A DNA stretch of 52,648 bases from assembly GCA_025370845.1 (NCBI GenBank), contig JAMXFF010000051.1, positions 1 to 52,648 of the forward strand, in the 5' to 3' direction. The notes under the pieces were generated by a model. The model saw only the letters and a program-made list of their open reading frames with translations, had not been told where the DNA came from and did not search any database. The position numbers and the translations under genes are program-made. Origin of the DNA: Laspinema palackyanum D2a (GTDB lineage: Bacteria > Cyanobacteriota > Cyanobacteriia > Cyanobacteriales > Laspinemataceae). This document shows, piece by piece, positions 26,445 through 34,550 of this stretch (positions within the stretch are counted from its first letter, which is position 1; each line of letters begins with the position of its first letter).

Positions 26445-27056
26445 ATGTTAAATAGATTTAACAAGACATCCCTTAACAAAACCAGCCCTTTGGTTCGCGG
26501 ATCTTCCCTGTTTGGAAAGGTGAACGGGGCGATCGCCCTCGGACTGATGCTCCTGGTGCTGCCTGCTTGCGACGCGGCGGATCAAACCACGACTACGACG
26601 ACCACAGAAACCGGAACTGATACCACCATGACTCCGGAAACTGACACCACCATGACTCCAGGGCCTGGAGCTACAACCACTCCAGGGATGGAGACTACAG
26701 GCATGATCGCTGAGCTTGAGGAGGTTGCGGACAATCCTAACCAGTTTATGGGTCAAACCGTGACCCTCAATGGTGAAGTGGCAGAAGTGCTGGGACCTAA
26801 TGTTTTCCGGATCCAAGAAGATGAGGCCGTTGGTGGGAGCGATATCATTGTGATTACAACCGATTCCCAAACGCCGGTGATGGAAGATAGTCAAGTCCAG
26901 GTGACGGGAGAAGTTCGTCAATTGGTGATTACTGAAATTGAACGGGATTACGATCTCGGCTGGGATGATAGTTTACGCACGGAAATCGAACGGGAATACA
27001 CCGATCGCCCTGCGCTTGTGGCCCAGTCAATCCAGCCCATGATGACCAATCCTTAA
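26445..27056 (+). CDS. Lipoprotein with Thr-rich linker and OB-like C-terminal domain
   Basis: Membrane-anchored lipoprotein of 203 aa, function unknown. The start ATG 26445 has an excellent GGAGG site 8 bases upstream. A basic N-terminus and hydrophobic stretch end at a lipobox LPAC (Cys42). Residues ~45-85 are a Thr/Pro/Met linker with TTTTTTTETGTDTT and two copies of ETDTTMTP-like repeats. The C-terminal ~110 residues look like an OB-fold-type domain (MGQTVTLNGEVAEVLGPNVFRI, then SQVQVTGEVRQLVI), a pattern shared with stress-related lipoproteins of unknown role. It is a single gene ended by a 13-15-bp hairpin. Confidence 0.8.
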   Translation: MLNRFNKTSLNKTSPLVRGSSLFGKVNGAIALGLMLLVLPACDAADQTTTTTTTETGTDTTMTPETDTTMTPGPGATTTPGMETTGMIAELEEVADNPNQFMGQTVTLNGEVAEVLGPNVFRIQEDEAVGGSDIIVITTDSQTPVMEDSQVQVTGEVRQLVITEIERDYDLGWDDSLRTEIEREYTDRPALVAQSIQPMMTNP

Positions 27057-27063
27057 CTTAGGT

Positions 27064-27309
27064 TCAGGCGATCGCCTGCTGAGTCTCTAAATAAAAAGAG
27101 AAGAGAACCGGAGTTCTCTTCTCTTTTGTTTTGGTAGGGTTTTGGGATGGGATAGGGTTGCGATCTCCGCCTATGGATTGCCCTTTTAATTTCTTCCGCA
27201 ACATCTGTTGCTGCTTCTTGAGTTGTCGTTGCCTTGCGCTGCCACCTTTGCCCTTGGTATTTCTCCCCTGACTCCGAGGAGACTCCCAGCTTTTGAGCCG
27301 TTGAGCCAT
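27064..27309 (-). CDS. Small very basic protein, 81 aa
   Basis: Unknown small protein, rich in Lys, Arg and Gln (SARQRQLKKQQQMLRKKLKGQ), possibly nucleic-acid binding. The ATG at 27309 has an AAGGA site 9 bases upstream (AGAAGGATTAAGACAATG). The N-terminal 45 residues look like a real conserved helical protein. The C-terminal part (KEKRTPVLFSFYLETQQ) is encoded across the opposing terminator hairpin, so that tail is probably a by-product of the overlap. It could be a chance frame, but the start region argues for a gene. Confidence 0.45.
   Translation of the reverse strand: MAQRLKSWESPRSQGRNTKGKGGSARQRQLKKQQQMLRKKLKGQSIGGDRNPIPSQNPTKTKEKRTPVLFSFYLETQQAIA
27094..27127 (+). terminator. Strong intrinsic terminator of the lipoprotein gene
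   Basis: AAGAGAAGAGAAC-CGGA-GTTCTCTTCTCTT forms at least 13 bp (27096-27108 with 27113-27125), extendable by two A-T pairs, followed by TTGTTTT. It starts 38 bases after the stop. It lies inside the 3' end of the small minus-strand gene below and may also act on that transcript. Confidence 0.85.
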
Positions 27310-27458
27310 TGTCTTAATCCTTCTGTGTGTAATCTTGATTAATCAAACTATTTTACCATTTTAGCTTGGCTTTCCGGGGACTTGTCAAGTCCGCAGTAGA
27401 GAAATTGGAAAATCCCGGCTTCTGGAGTTCAGGTCCAGTCCCTCTGGCAGAAAACCAC

Positions 27459-27499
27459 AAAATAGGGGTTCTCAGCTTTTGACTGAGAACCCCTATTTT
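27459..27499 (-). terminator. 17-bp hairpin terminator downstream of tRNA-Leu(CAA)
   Basis: Bases 27459-27475 pair exactly with 27483-27499 around a 7-base loop, with AAAATAGGGG at one side and CCCCTATTTT at the other. It begins 20 bases after the tRNA 3' end on the minus strand, and the run of Ts closing the stem makes a good intrinsic terminator. Confidence 0.8.
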
Positions 27500-27519
27500 A
27501 TTCTTCCGATTTTAGAGAG

Positions 27520-27601
27520 TGGGCGAGGCGAGAGTCGAACTCGCACGACCGAAGCCGCCACATTTTGAGTGTGGTGCGTCTACCAATTTCGCCACTCGCC
27601 C
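27520..27601 (-). tRNA. tRNA-Leu (anticodon CAA)
   Basis: 82-nt class II tRNA on the minus strand. The 7-bp acceptor stem GGGCGAG/CTCGCCC is followed by discriminator A. The D arm has AATTGGTAGA and the anticodon stem CCACA/TGTGG holds loop CTCAAAA, giving CAA. A long variable arm (CGGCTTCGG) and T loop TTCGACT are present. CCA is not encoded. Its 5' 22 bases lie inside the 3' end of the upstream M48 protease gene on the same strand. Confidence 0.95.
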
Positions 27602-28455
27602 TTTTTCTCGGTTTCACTACTATAACACATTTTTCCCTTTTGCAACAAAGTTTCATAATCTTTGCTGCTGGCCCAGCGATCAATCTCTCTAGCCCTTAGT
27701 ACAGGCAGAGGATGGGTGAGTTGGCCGGTTTGGGCTTCCCTGAGCAGAAGGCCCAGTTCTGTACTGCTGCTCTCATCGTAAGCCCGGGCTTGGGCGAGAA
27801 AGGCATCCAAATTGAGTTGGGGAGCCAGAGTCGGGGAACCCCCAGCCAATTTCATCAGGACCGAACTCACAACTCGCGAGTCCTGAGTGGCTAATAAGGC
27901 AGCGCGATCGCAGCTAAACTCAGCGCATCGGACCCATTGCAAAATTTGACTTTGGAGGGTTTGGGCAATCAAAGCCCCCACCGTCGAAAGTTGCCCTGCC
28001 GCTAACATAATCAAATTCGCCAGGGTTAAATAAACCCCATGCTCGCATTTGAGATGCCCCAGCTCATGTCCGATCACCGCCTGGATTTCTGCCGGTGTCA
28101 GGAGTTCAATCAGCGAGGTGTGAATCACCACAAAGGGTTTTTTGCCCCGCATCGCGAAGGTATAAGCATTCGGCATCGGATGTTGACGAACATAGAGCTC
28201 CGGGGTCTCTAAATCCAAAACCTGGCAGGCTTCCTTGAGCAACTGATGCAACTCGGGCAACTGTTGCTCACTGACCAAAACACTAGAAGCAATATTATCC
28301 AGGTAAAAAAATTGTTCCCCAATCGAACCAAGCAACTGGCGGACGATCAGGTCCAGTCCAGGGAGTTGCTTGAGGGATTGGGTTGCTTCTAGATCCAGAG
28401 GATGACGAAAGCCATCTGCTTTGAGTCCGATCAGGGGTGTTTTTGGGAAAGCCAT
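27580..28455 (-). CDS. M48 family zinc metalloprotease
   Basis: Membrane-associated M48 peptidase, 291 aa. Zinc motif HELGH at 130-134 (VIGHELGHLKCEHG), with the third ligand Glu179 in AEFSCDRAAL. A hydrophobic region at ~145-170 follows the motif, but there is no N-terminal HtpX-type membrane pair, so it is the compact soluble-type cyanobacterial member. M48 enzymes degrade damaged membrane or stress proteins; substrates are unknown. The reading frame runs 22 bases into tRNA-Leu(CAA), taking its TAG stop from the tRNA's own D-loop region (ATTGGTAGA). The last ~20 residues (SSETEKKGEWRNW) are therefore encoded by the tRNA promoter and acceptor and look unconserved. ATG 28455 is a clean start. 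It is downstream of murA in the same direction. Confidence 0.9.
   Translation of the reverse strand: MAFPKTPLIGLKADGFRHPLDLEATQSLKQLPGLDLIVRQLLGSIGEQFFYLDNIASSVLVSEQQLPELHQLLKEACQVLDLETPELYVRQHPMPNAYTFAMRGKKPFVVIHTSLIELLTPAEIQAVIGHELGHLKCEHGVYLTLANLIMLAAGQLSTVGALIAQTLQSQILQWVRCAEFSCDRAALLATQDSRVVSSVLMKLAGGSPTLAPQLNLDAFLAQARAYDESSSTELGLLLREAQTGQLTHPLPVLRAREIDRWASSKDYETLLQKGKMCYSSETEKKGEWRNW
27619..27648 (-). promoter_or_regulatory. tRNA-Leu(CAA) promoter inside the protease gene
   Basis: Minus-strand -10 TATAGT (27624-27619), 17 bases before the tRNA 5' end. The -35 is TTGTTG with an 18-base spacer, or TGTTGC with 17. These boxes encode part of the last 25 codons of the M48 protease. Confidence 0.5.
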
Positions 28456-28537
28456 ACCAGTTTAGGGACTAAGGTCCGATGACAGAGAATCAAGAGGCTT
28501 TCTTCCCCGAAAAGAATTTCGGAAACCTCTTGCCCTT

Positions 28538-29914
28538 TTATTTTAGTGCGGATTGAGAAGATTGGATGGGGCTTGAGTTCCCTTCGCTCTCCGGAGGAGC
28601 CGGTTCGCGCTTGATCCGAACCCCGAGCTGTTGGAGTTTGAGGTCGAGGTTTTCGTAGCCGCGATCCAGGTGCTGCAACCCTTGAATGGTGGTTTTACCC
28701 TGAGCAGCTAAAGCTGCGATCGCTAAGGCTGCCGAGGCGCGCAGGTCTGTTGCCATCACCGGAGCTCCCGTCAGATGGGGTACACCCCGCACGATCGCCG
28801 TATGGCCTTTAACGCGAATATCGGCTCCCATGCGATTTAATTCAGCCACATGGCGCAGGCGATTTTCAAAGACAGTTTCGCTAATCAGGCTATCCCCATT
28901 ACTCACCGTCAGCAGGGCCATAAATTGCGCTTGCATATCTGTGGGAAATCCCGGATAGGGCAAGGTTTCGATATCCGTGGCCTGAATGATATCCGGTCCA
29001 ATCACCCGCAGGCGATCGGGGCCTTCGGCGATGATTTGCGCGCCAGTTTGCCGCAGCTTGGAAATCACCGGAGTCAGATGGTCACTGATGACGGGATACA
29101 GACTGATATCCGAGCGAGAAATTGCTCCAGCGACTAAGAAAGTCCCGGCTTCAATGCGATCGGGAATGATGGGATAGTCAGCCGTATGCAGCCGGGGAAC
29201 CCCTTCAATCACAATGGTTTTGGTCCCGGCACCGCGAATTTTTGCCCCCAGAGCGTTACAGAAGTTAGCCAAATCGATGACTTCTGGCTCTTGGGCGACA
29301 TTATCCAGGATGGTTTCTCCATCAGCGAGGGTGGCCGCCATCATCAGGGTTTCGGTGGCACCGACGCTGGGATAGTCGAGGTAAAATTTAGCGCCTTTTA
29401 AGCGGCGATCGCGTCCAGGAACGGACGCATGAACCATACCATGTTCGATATAAACATTGGCACCCAGGGCTTGCAGTCCGCGAACGTGGATATCCACAGG
29501 TCTAGCCCCGATCGCACAGCCGCCGGGAAGGGGCACATGGGCTTCTCCTAATCGGGCCAGGATCGGTCCAATGGCAAAGAAACTCGCCCGCAGTTGGCTG
29601 ACTAATTCATAAGGGGCTTCGGAAGTCGTGATATCTCGCGCATTGATATCCAGGACATCGCCGTTCCATTGGAGATCGACGCCGAGGGCCGAAAGCACTT
29701 GACCCATGCGAATCGCATCCACCAGGGATGGCACATTCCGTAACCGACAGGGTTCCGGACAGAGCAGGGACCCGGCCATAATGACTAAGGCAGCGTTTTT
29801 GGCCCCGCTAATTTTGACTTGTCCTTGCAGGGGATGGCCTCCCCAAATGTGCAGGACCGAGGGATCAGCTTCGTGAGAGTTGGTGATGTTGAGCGAACCG
29901 AGAGAGGCAGTAAT
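28538..29914 (-). CDS. murA: UDP-N-acetylglucosamine 1-carboxyvinyltransferase, apparent ATT start
   Basis: First committed step of peptidoglycan synthesis: transfers enolpyruvate from PEP to UDP-GlcNAc. Catalytic Cys133 ([11 protein letters not shown]) and the active-site pair Lys39-Asn40 (SGAKNAAL) are present. The first ATG in this frame is at 29779 and would remove the first 45 codons, including Lys39-Asn40. Going upstream to the stop codon at 29984-29986 there is no ATG, GTG or TTG in frame, only ATT or CTG. ATT at 29914 lies 8 bases after a perfect GGAGG and gives a 458-aa product beginning (M)TASLGSLN, the usual cyanobacterial layout. This is the preferred start. A CTG at 29929 is the alternative. 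Upstream is an inverted repeat (29971-30024). Confidence 0.93.
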   Translation of the reverse strand: MTASLGSLNITNSHEADPSVLHIWGGHPLQGQVKISGAKNAALVIMAGSLLCPEPCRLRNVPSLVDAIRMGQVLSALGVDLQWNGDVLDINARDITTSEAPYELVSQLRASFFAIGPILARLGEAHVPLPGGCAIGARPVDIHVRGLQALGANVYIEHGMVHASVPGRDRRLKGAKFYLDYPSVGATETLMMAATLADGETILDNVAQEPEVIDLANFCNALGAKIRGAGTKTIVIEGVPRLHTADYPIIPDRIEAGTFLVAGAISRSDISLYPVISDHLTPVISKLRQTGAQIIAEGPDRLRVIGPDIIQATDIETLPYPGFPTDMQAQFMALLTVSNGDSLISETVFENRLRHVAELNRMGADIRVKGHTAIVRGVPHLTGAPVMATDLRASAALAIAALAAQGKTTIQGLQHLDRGYENLDLKLQQLGVRIKREPAPPESEGNSSPIQSSQSALK

Positions 29915-29922
29915 AGGTCTAT

Positions 29923-29927
29923 CCTCC
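29923..29927 (-). promoter_or_regulatory. Ribosome binding site deciding the ATT start of murA
   Basis: GGAGG on the minus strand, 8 bases before ATT at 29914-29912. No other strong ribosome site with a usual start codon exists in the frame before the conserved GAKNAAL coding segment. Confidence 0.7.
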
Positions 29928-30225
29928 AGAATCAGTGGATGTGGTACACCTTTCGATTTGGTTTTGATTCTACCGGAAATATTTTAGATGTCCAGATTTA
30001 TACCTAAAAAAATCTATTCCGGTAACCCCTGATACCAATAGAATCTTACCGTTAGCTATGTTGTGTCCAGGGATGCGGATTTCACGGTGAGGACCTCCTC
30101 ATAGTCCGCATCATTAGGGACAACAATTCTAGCCGGTGTCTTCTGGTGTACCTTAACTGGACATTCCTCAAAAGTGTAGTAGGTAGATGACGTAATTGGG
30201 AAAAAAACTTTTTTAAATTGACCCC

Positions 30226-30254
30226 TTGACATCCATGAGGAATTGAGGCACTAT
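30226..30254 (+). promoter_or_regulatory. Promoter of tRNA-Leu(CAG)
   Basis: Consensus -35 TTGACA (30226-30231), 17-base spacer and -10 CACTAT (30249-30254); start would be ~22 bases before the tRNA. Confidence 0.6.
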
Positions 30255-30283
30255 GGTAAATCGCAGTGCAAAACTGCATTTTC

Positions 30284-30367
30284 GCGGAACTGGCGGAATT
30301 GGTAGACGCGCTAGATTCAGGTTCTAGTGTCCGCAAGGACTTCCGGGTTCAAGTCCCGGGTTCCGCA
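30284..30367 (+). tRNA. tRNA-Leu (anticodon CAG)
   Basis: 84-nt class II tRNA. Acceptor stem GCGGAAC/GTTCCGC with discriminator A; D arm with AATTGGTAGACGCG; anticodon stem CTAGA/TCTAG with loop TTCAGGT giving CAG; variable arm TGTCCGCAAGGACT; T loop TTCAAGT. CCA is not encoded. It ends 23 bases before the SpoU methyltransferase gene, so the two probably share one transcript. Confidence 0.97.
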
Positions 30368-30390
30368 TCTACACACGATGTAATACCCCA

Positions 30391-31188
30391 ATGTTGACGA
30401 GCCTTCAGAATCCTCTGGTCAAGCAGATGCGGAAGTTGCACGCTGCAAAGGAGCGCGATCGCCAGCAACTGTTTTTGTTGGAAGGGACGCACCTATTGGA
30501 GGAAGCCTGTGGGGTGGATTATCCCCTAGAGGTTGTTTGTTTTACCCCGGAGTGGCAAGGGCGGTATCCTGAATTATGGGAAACCGTGACCCAGCGATCG
30601 CCCCGGTGTGAACTCGTCAATGAAGCAGTCCTCAAAGCAATGGCGACTACAGTCCAACCGGATGGGGTCGTGGCAGTCGCCAAACGGCGCGAGTCGGCGG
30701 TCCCCTCGATTCCCCAATCCGGGTTGACCCTCGCCTTGGAAACCCTCCAAGACCCCGGCAATCTCGGCACCCTGATTAGAACCGCTGCTGCCACTGGAAC
30801 TCAAGGCATTTGGCTGAGTGCTGATAGTGTGGATGCAGCCTCTCCAAAAGTGTTACGCGCCTCTGCGGGACAGTGGTTTCGCTTACCGGTTTCCGTCAGT
30901 GCGGATTTGAAGAGTGATGTCATCCGCGCACAACAACAAGGGGTGCAGGTCATTTCTACCACCGCCGATGCACCCCTAACCTATTGGGAAATTGATTATC
31001 AGAAGCCCACTTTAGTCTTACTCGGCAATGAAGGCGCAGGATTATCCGCCGACTTACTCTCCACCGCTGATTATCAAGTTCGGATCCCCCTGCATTCTGG
31101 CGTGGAATCCTTAAATGTAGCGATCGCCGCCGCATTGATTTTATATGAAGCCCTCCGTCAAACCAGCCATTCGTCCCCGGTTTCTTAA
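30391..31188 (+). CDS. SpoU/TrmH family RNA 2'-O-methyltransferase
   Basis: SPOUT-fold methyltransferase that puts a methyl group on a ribose 2'-OH of rRNA or tRNA. The N-terminal substrate-binding domain (~1-105) precedes the catalytic knot: motif 1 LQDPGNLGTLIRTAAATG (Asn124, Arg130), motif 2 LLGNEGAGL (213-215 Asn-Glu-Gly), motif 3 ESLNVAIAAALILYE (240-243). 265 aa is typical of the RlmB/TsnR-like group, so 23S rRNA is the likely target; the base is not predictable. ATG 30391 starts 24 bases after tRNA-Leu and is probably transcribed from the tRNA promoter, linking a modification enzyme with a tRNA. Confidence 0.93.
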   Translation: MLTSLQNPLVKQMRKLHAAKERDRQQLFLLEGTHLLEEACGVDYPLEVVCFTPEWQGRYPELWETVTQRSPRCELVNEAVLKAMATTVQPDGVVAVAKRRESAVPSIPQSGLTLALETLQDPGNLGTLIRTAAATGTQGIWLSADSVDAASPKVLRASAGQWFRLPVSVSADLKSDVIRAQQQGVQVISTTADAPLTYWEIDYQKPTLVLLGNEGAGLSADLLSTADYQVRIPLHSGVESLNVAIAAALILYEALRQTSHSSPVS

Positions 31189-31212
31189 ACTGAGGCGATC
31201 GGACTCAACACC

Positions 31213-31470
31213 CTAAATGGATGAATCTTCCGTAGCGGGTTTGTGCAATTCCTTAAAAAATTCATCAATATCAGCCACTGCCTCTTCCAGATCATGGAGA
31301 GTAAAAGTTGCCTTCTCTTCTTCTGCCGTCTTAATCGCTTGCCGTTCAGCTTCCCGAGCAGATGCAGCCTTCTGGTCCTCAACCAATTGCAAACGCTCTT
31401 GCAATGCATTGAGAGAATCTAAGAATGCCTTCTCCGCTGCCTCCCGGTCTTCGTGCTGATGGTTACTCAT
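31213..31470 (-). CDS. Small acidic coiled-coil protein, 85 aa
   Basis: Hypothetical protein starting MSNHQHEDREAAEKAF with ATG at 31470 and a GGGAG site 10 bases upstream; a longer frame to 31575 begins without a ribosome site. Almost the whole chain is charged and helical (ALQERLQLVEDQKAASARE), a likely coiled coil ending in an acidic patch (VADIDEFFKEL). No catalytic motif. It lies convergent with the SpoU gene 25 bases away. Confidence 0.6.
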   Translation of the reverse strand: MSNHQHEDREAAEKAFLDSLNALQERLQLVEDQKAASAREAERQAIKTAEEEKATFTLHDLEEAVADIDEFFKELHKPATEDSSI

Positions 31471-31962
31471 AACAAATTGACTCCCAATTGAATATGCACC
31501 ACCCCGATTACCTCCGATTCCGGAGGCTGGGACGAGTACCAATACTATGCCCTCGGTCGTACAGTGTAGATGCATCCCTAAATTCCTAGGGCATCGGTAC
31601 AGTCGGAGAGAACAGAAGACAAGAAACCAGGGTTTTGGCCTCGATTTGTTGCTCTAATGTAGAGAGTTTGTAAAAAAACCCTTGTTTTAACCTCTACTGT
31701 ACCGGCGCTCTTTTAGAGTGGGGCGCAGGGTTTTACTCCACTGTGGCAATGTTGCCAAACCTGCGATCTCCCACCCAATCTAATGGTCTAATCTGGGTCC
31801 GATTCCGTTCCCGGAATAAAGCTGAGTTTATCCCCTTTGGAGAAAACTGGCTATTTTGCGATCGCCATCACGCTACAGCCAGCAGTTAGGCCGGATGGGG
31901 TGGGTAAGGCCAAACATTCCGGGGGTGAGAACCACCGCCTACCCTGGATGCAAGCCGTTTGT
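31471..31962. other. 492-base gap with a MITE-like repeat, no gene
   Basis: Contains the 110-base element with CGGTACAGT ends at 31595-31704. The rest (31705-31962) shows nothing I could assign beyond ordinary sequence upstream of the small coiled-coil gene and past the msrP stop. Confidence 0.55.
31595..31704. repeat. 110-bp MITE-like element with CGGTACAGT ends
   Basis: Perfect 9-bp inverted ends CGGTACAGT (31595-31603) and ACTGTACCG (31696-31704). Inside, AAACCAGGGTTTT and AAAAACCCTTGTTT form a second imperfect inverted pair, making a long hairpin. The same left end occurs at 5261. Confidence 0.6.
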
Positions 31963-32952
31963 TCAGGTGGAGTACAAGTTAGCAACCCATTCCCCATACC
32001 CGTTATAAGGAAGGGTCGGTTGACGTTTCCAAGATAAAGCGGGTCCAGTGCCAACAATCCGTTCCGTTGCCTGGGACCAGCGCGGATGAGGCTTAGTCGG
32101 GTTAACATTCGCCTCAAAATCGTACTCGCTCGGCACTAAAGTATTCCAATAAGTCGCCGGTTGTTCGGCTAGAAATTCGATTTTAACAATAGATTTTGCT
32201 CCCTTAAACCCGTATTTCCACGGGATTACCATCCGCAGGGGTGCTCCATGTTGTTTGGGAAGGGTCCGACCGTAAATTCCCGTAGCAAAAAAGGCCAGTT
32301 CGTTAGCCATTTCTTCAATGCGTAAACTTTCTGTGTAGGGCCAAGGTAAGTCTCCTAAATGAAACCTGGGTCCCGGTGTGATTTCTGGATCATAAAATGA
32401 GGTAAATCGCACAAATTTAGCGGCGCTGGTGGGTTCCACAGCTTCGATGAAGCGTTTCATCGGGAATCCAATCCAGGGAACAACCATTGCCCAAGCTTCT
32501 ACACATCGGAAGCGATAGATGCGTTCTTCTAGGGGAAATTGGGTTTGAATTTCGTCAATATCATAAATGCGGGGATTTTTAACCAGTCCCCCGACTTCAA
32601 TTTTCCAGTTTTCGGTGGGCAAACTTTGGGCGGATTTCCAAATTGATTTAGTCCCACCAAATTCATAAAAGTTATTGTAACGAGAGGCAAAGGATTGTTC
32701 CGTTATGGGCCGATCGCCTTCTATAAAGTTGGGGTTGCGCGGGATATTGGCTAAGGGAGTGGTATTTTGGATGAGTTCGCTCAGGGAATCGGAGTTCGTT
32801 TCACTTTTACAGCCAGCGATGGGTAGAACGGTCGCCCCGATACCAGCGGCGATGGCTGTCTTCAAAAAGCGCCGACGGGACAAAAAGGCTGTTTCTGGAG
32901 TGGTTTGGTGTTCGGAAATTTCCCAGGATTTGAGGATGCGGATGAGAACCAT
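31963..32952 (-). CDS. msrP: Protein-methionine-sulfoxide reductase catalytic subunit MsrP
   Basis: Periplasmic Mo-molybdopterin enzyme that repairs methionine sulfoxide in exported proteins. A twin-arginine signal SRRRFLKTAIAAGIGATVL is visible at ~25-43. The molybdenum ligand Cys150 is in RFRCVEAWAMVVPW. The family signatures FYDPEITPGPRFHLGDLPWPYTE (spread over 20+ residues, positions ~195-217) and GAPLRMVIPWKYGFKG are present, and the length of 329 aa is normal. The haem partner MsrQ (YedZ) is not adjacent or elsewhere in the window, so electron supply must come from another locus or partner. Starts at ATG 32952; single gene. Confidence 0.95.
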   Translation of the reverse strand: MVLIRILKSWEISEHQTTPETAFLSRRRFLKTAIAAGIGATVLPIAGCKSETNSDSLSELIQNTTPLANIPRNPNFIEGDRPITEQSFASRYNNFYEFGGTKSIWKSAQSLPTENWKIEVGGLVKNPRIYDIDEIQTQFPLEERIYRFRCVEAWAMVVPWIGFPMKRFIEAVEPTSAAKFVRFTSFYDPEITPGPRFHLGDLPWPYTESLRIEEMANELAFFATGIYGRTLPKQHGAPLRMVIPWKYGFKGAKSIVKIEFLAEQPATYWNTLVPSEYDFEANVNPTKPHPRWSQATERIVGTGPALSWKRQPTLPYNGYGEWVANLYST

Positions 32953-33036
32953 GATTGATAAAATTGGCAGTCGCCTTAAGTGTTTTTGAATTGAATCATC
33001 AAGAAAACATAGAAAAATTATAGAGTAAACTAATCA

Positions 33037-33076
33037 GCCACTGGAGGGGCAATTCATGAATTGTCCCTCCAGTGGC
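33037..33076 (-). terminator. 18-bp hairpin downstream of the RTX gene
   Basis: Bases 33037-33054 pair with 33059-33076 (one G-U type mismatch) around CATG. It lies 40 bases past the RTX stop on the minus strand and 84 bases before msrP. A long stable stem with no good U-tract; it probably ends the RTX transcript. Confidence 0.6.
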
Positions 33077-33116
33077 GAGCAAGGGTGAAAGTTTAGGGCG
33101 ATCGCAAGTCGGTGAG

Positions 33117-34247
33117 TTATCCGAGTAAATTAATCCCTAAATCTTCTGCACTGACTAATTGGACCGAATTTAGCAAGTTAAACTGAGAAATATCCACATT
33201 CATTACCACGCCCAAAACTCGATTATTAGAATCAATGATGGCTGTATCTCCCATACCATCGCCATTGACATCTAATGCACCGAGGGTAAGTTGAGTGATA
33301 TCGGTAACGTTGACTAATTTAATGAGATCACCCTGTGCGGCATTAAAATCTAAAATGCGATCGGCAGTGGCAGCATTTTGACCGGAAACATCCCCCCGCA
33401 GGATAAAATCATCAGCATCGGCACCGCCCGAGAGAAAATCGGAACCCATATCCCCAATTAGAACATCTCGGCCCGCATCTCCATATAACATATCATTCCC
33501 TTGACCACCTCGGAGCAAGTCATCTCCCGCGCCTCCTTGGACGGTATCATCTCCTAAATTGCCATTGAGGACATCATTTCCAATTCCTCCATCAATCACA
33601 TCATTTCCTCTGCCACCTCGGAAGTAATCATTGCCCTCTCCTCCCACTAGCGTGTCATTTCCTTGGTTTCCATTGGCGATATCCGAACCACTACTGCCCA
33701 GAATGCGATCGTCCCCCTCCAGGGCGCGCAATCCTCCCTGCCAATTAATATCTTCTAAAGCCATTTCGATTAAGTTACTGGCTGAATCAGCGTCAATAAA
33801 TCGCCCAAGTTGACTCCCCTGAGAGGCTAAATTAATTAATTGAGAAAATCCGTTTTGTAAGGCTCCATTTTGAATAAAGTTACTATTGACAAAACTGGCA
33901 ATTTGTGTGGGTGAAATTCGGGAGGTAATTTCTGTGCTATTGACAAAGTTTTGAATTTGTCCTACAGCCGAATTAATCAATTGAGTGGGATTGATGTCGG
34001 TCGGATTGGATTCAACTAACTGAGTAACTCGATTGAGGAGTTCAGAACCGACTTGATTGATGTCAATATTGTTCACTAGCCGAGAGAATACTGAGCTGAG
34101 AACAAAGCCAGTGGGTCCTAGAGTGATAAATTTAGCTGTTTGGATAGCAATATCTCGGGCCGCCTGATTTTCTTCTTCATTATCTTCTCCGACTCCCGGT
34201 AGAAAATCCAAAAATCCGCTAGGAATAACGTTGTTCAAGAAATCCAT
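33117..34247 (-). CDS. RTX-repeat calcium-binding protein, probably secreted
   Basis: Hemolysin-type protein of 376 aa. Residues 177-283 are about eleven GGxGxD-type nonapeptides ([20 protein letters not shown] and following) that bind calcium and fold as a beta roll. The C-terminal ~90 residues ([29 protein letters not shown]) are the standard post-RTX region recognised by type I secretion. The N-terminal 175 residues are a novel helical region rich in Asn/Ile/Ser with [15 protein letters not shown]-type repeats and no known enzyme. It has no Sec signal, as expected for type I export. AAGGAG lies 7 bases before ATG 34247. No secretion genes adjoin it. Role (surface, motility or adhesion) is unknown. 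Confidence 0.88.
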   Translation of the reverse strand: MDFLNNVIPSGFLDFLPGVGEDNEEENQAARDIAIQTAKFITLGPTGFVLSSVFSRLVNNIDINQVGSELLNRVTQLVESNPTDINPTQLINSAVGQIQNFVNSTEITSRISPTQIASFVNSNFIQNGALQNGFSQLINLASQGSQLGRFIDADSASNLIEMALEDINWQGGLRALEGDDRILGSSGSDIANGNQGNDTLVGGEGNDYFRGGRGNDVIDGGIGNDVLNGNLGDDTVQGGAGDDLLRGGQGNDMLYGDAGRDVLIGDMGSDFLSGGADADDFILRGDVSGQNAATADRILDFNAAQGDLIKLVNVTDITQLTLGALDVNGDGMGDTAIIDSNNRVLGVVMNVDISQFNLLNSVQLVSAEDLGINLLG

Positions 34248-34550
34248 TGCTATTCTCCTTGAATGGGGTGATTAAATTTATAGTATAGAACATTTTTAAA
34301 AGCAGACATCGGGACGATTTTACCTCTGTCGTCAATTTTTTACTCGGAAGATTCAGTCATTCTAGGCGATCGCCTTCAATCAGTACCTCCCTTATTTTCC
34401 ATCCCCCTATTGAGCTAGATTAACAAAGCTAGAACTCAGACTGCATAACAAAGGGGGTGTTGCCCGTTGGTTTCCATCCCCCTTTTTTACTCTGGATAAA
34501 GACTACTTAAAGAATGGGACAACCTCCATCCCGGGGTTCGTTTTGGGGTT
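34248..34550. other. 303-base gap with terminator-like hairpin
   Basis: Holds the RTX gene leader at the left, two copies of TTTCCATCCCCC, and an 8-bp stem AAAGGGGG/CCCCCTTT (34450-34457, 34478-34485) followed on the plus strand by T6. Nothing else. Confidence 0.5.
34450..34485 (-). terminator. Probable terminator past the P450 gene
   Basis: Stem AAAGGGGG/CCCCCTTT (8 bp), 20-base loop. On the minus strand it begins 65 bases after the P450 stop, with A-rich sequence first and TTTGTTATG after; on the plus strand a T run follows. Weak to moderate. Confidence 0.45.

Larger units (their letters stand above)
29915..30283. other. Gap with murA leader and tRNA-Leu promoter
   Basis: Contents: the murA 5' region on the minus strand, with an 8-bp inverted repeat TACCGGAA (29971-29978)/TTCCGGTA (30017-30024); the promoter at 30226-30254 for tRNA-Leu; and a small stem GCAGT/ACTGC just before the tRNA (~30263-30277). 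No further gene. Confidence 0.6.

Noticed and set aside
29819-30007. Plus-strand frame opposite the murA start
   Set aside because: It is antisense to the murA N-terminal coding region and leader; no ribosome site.
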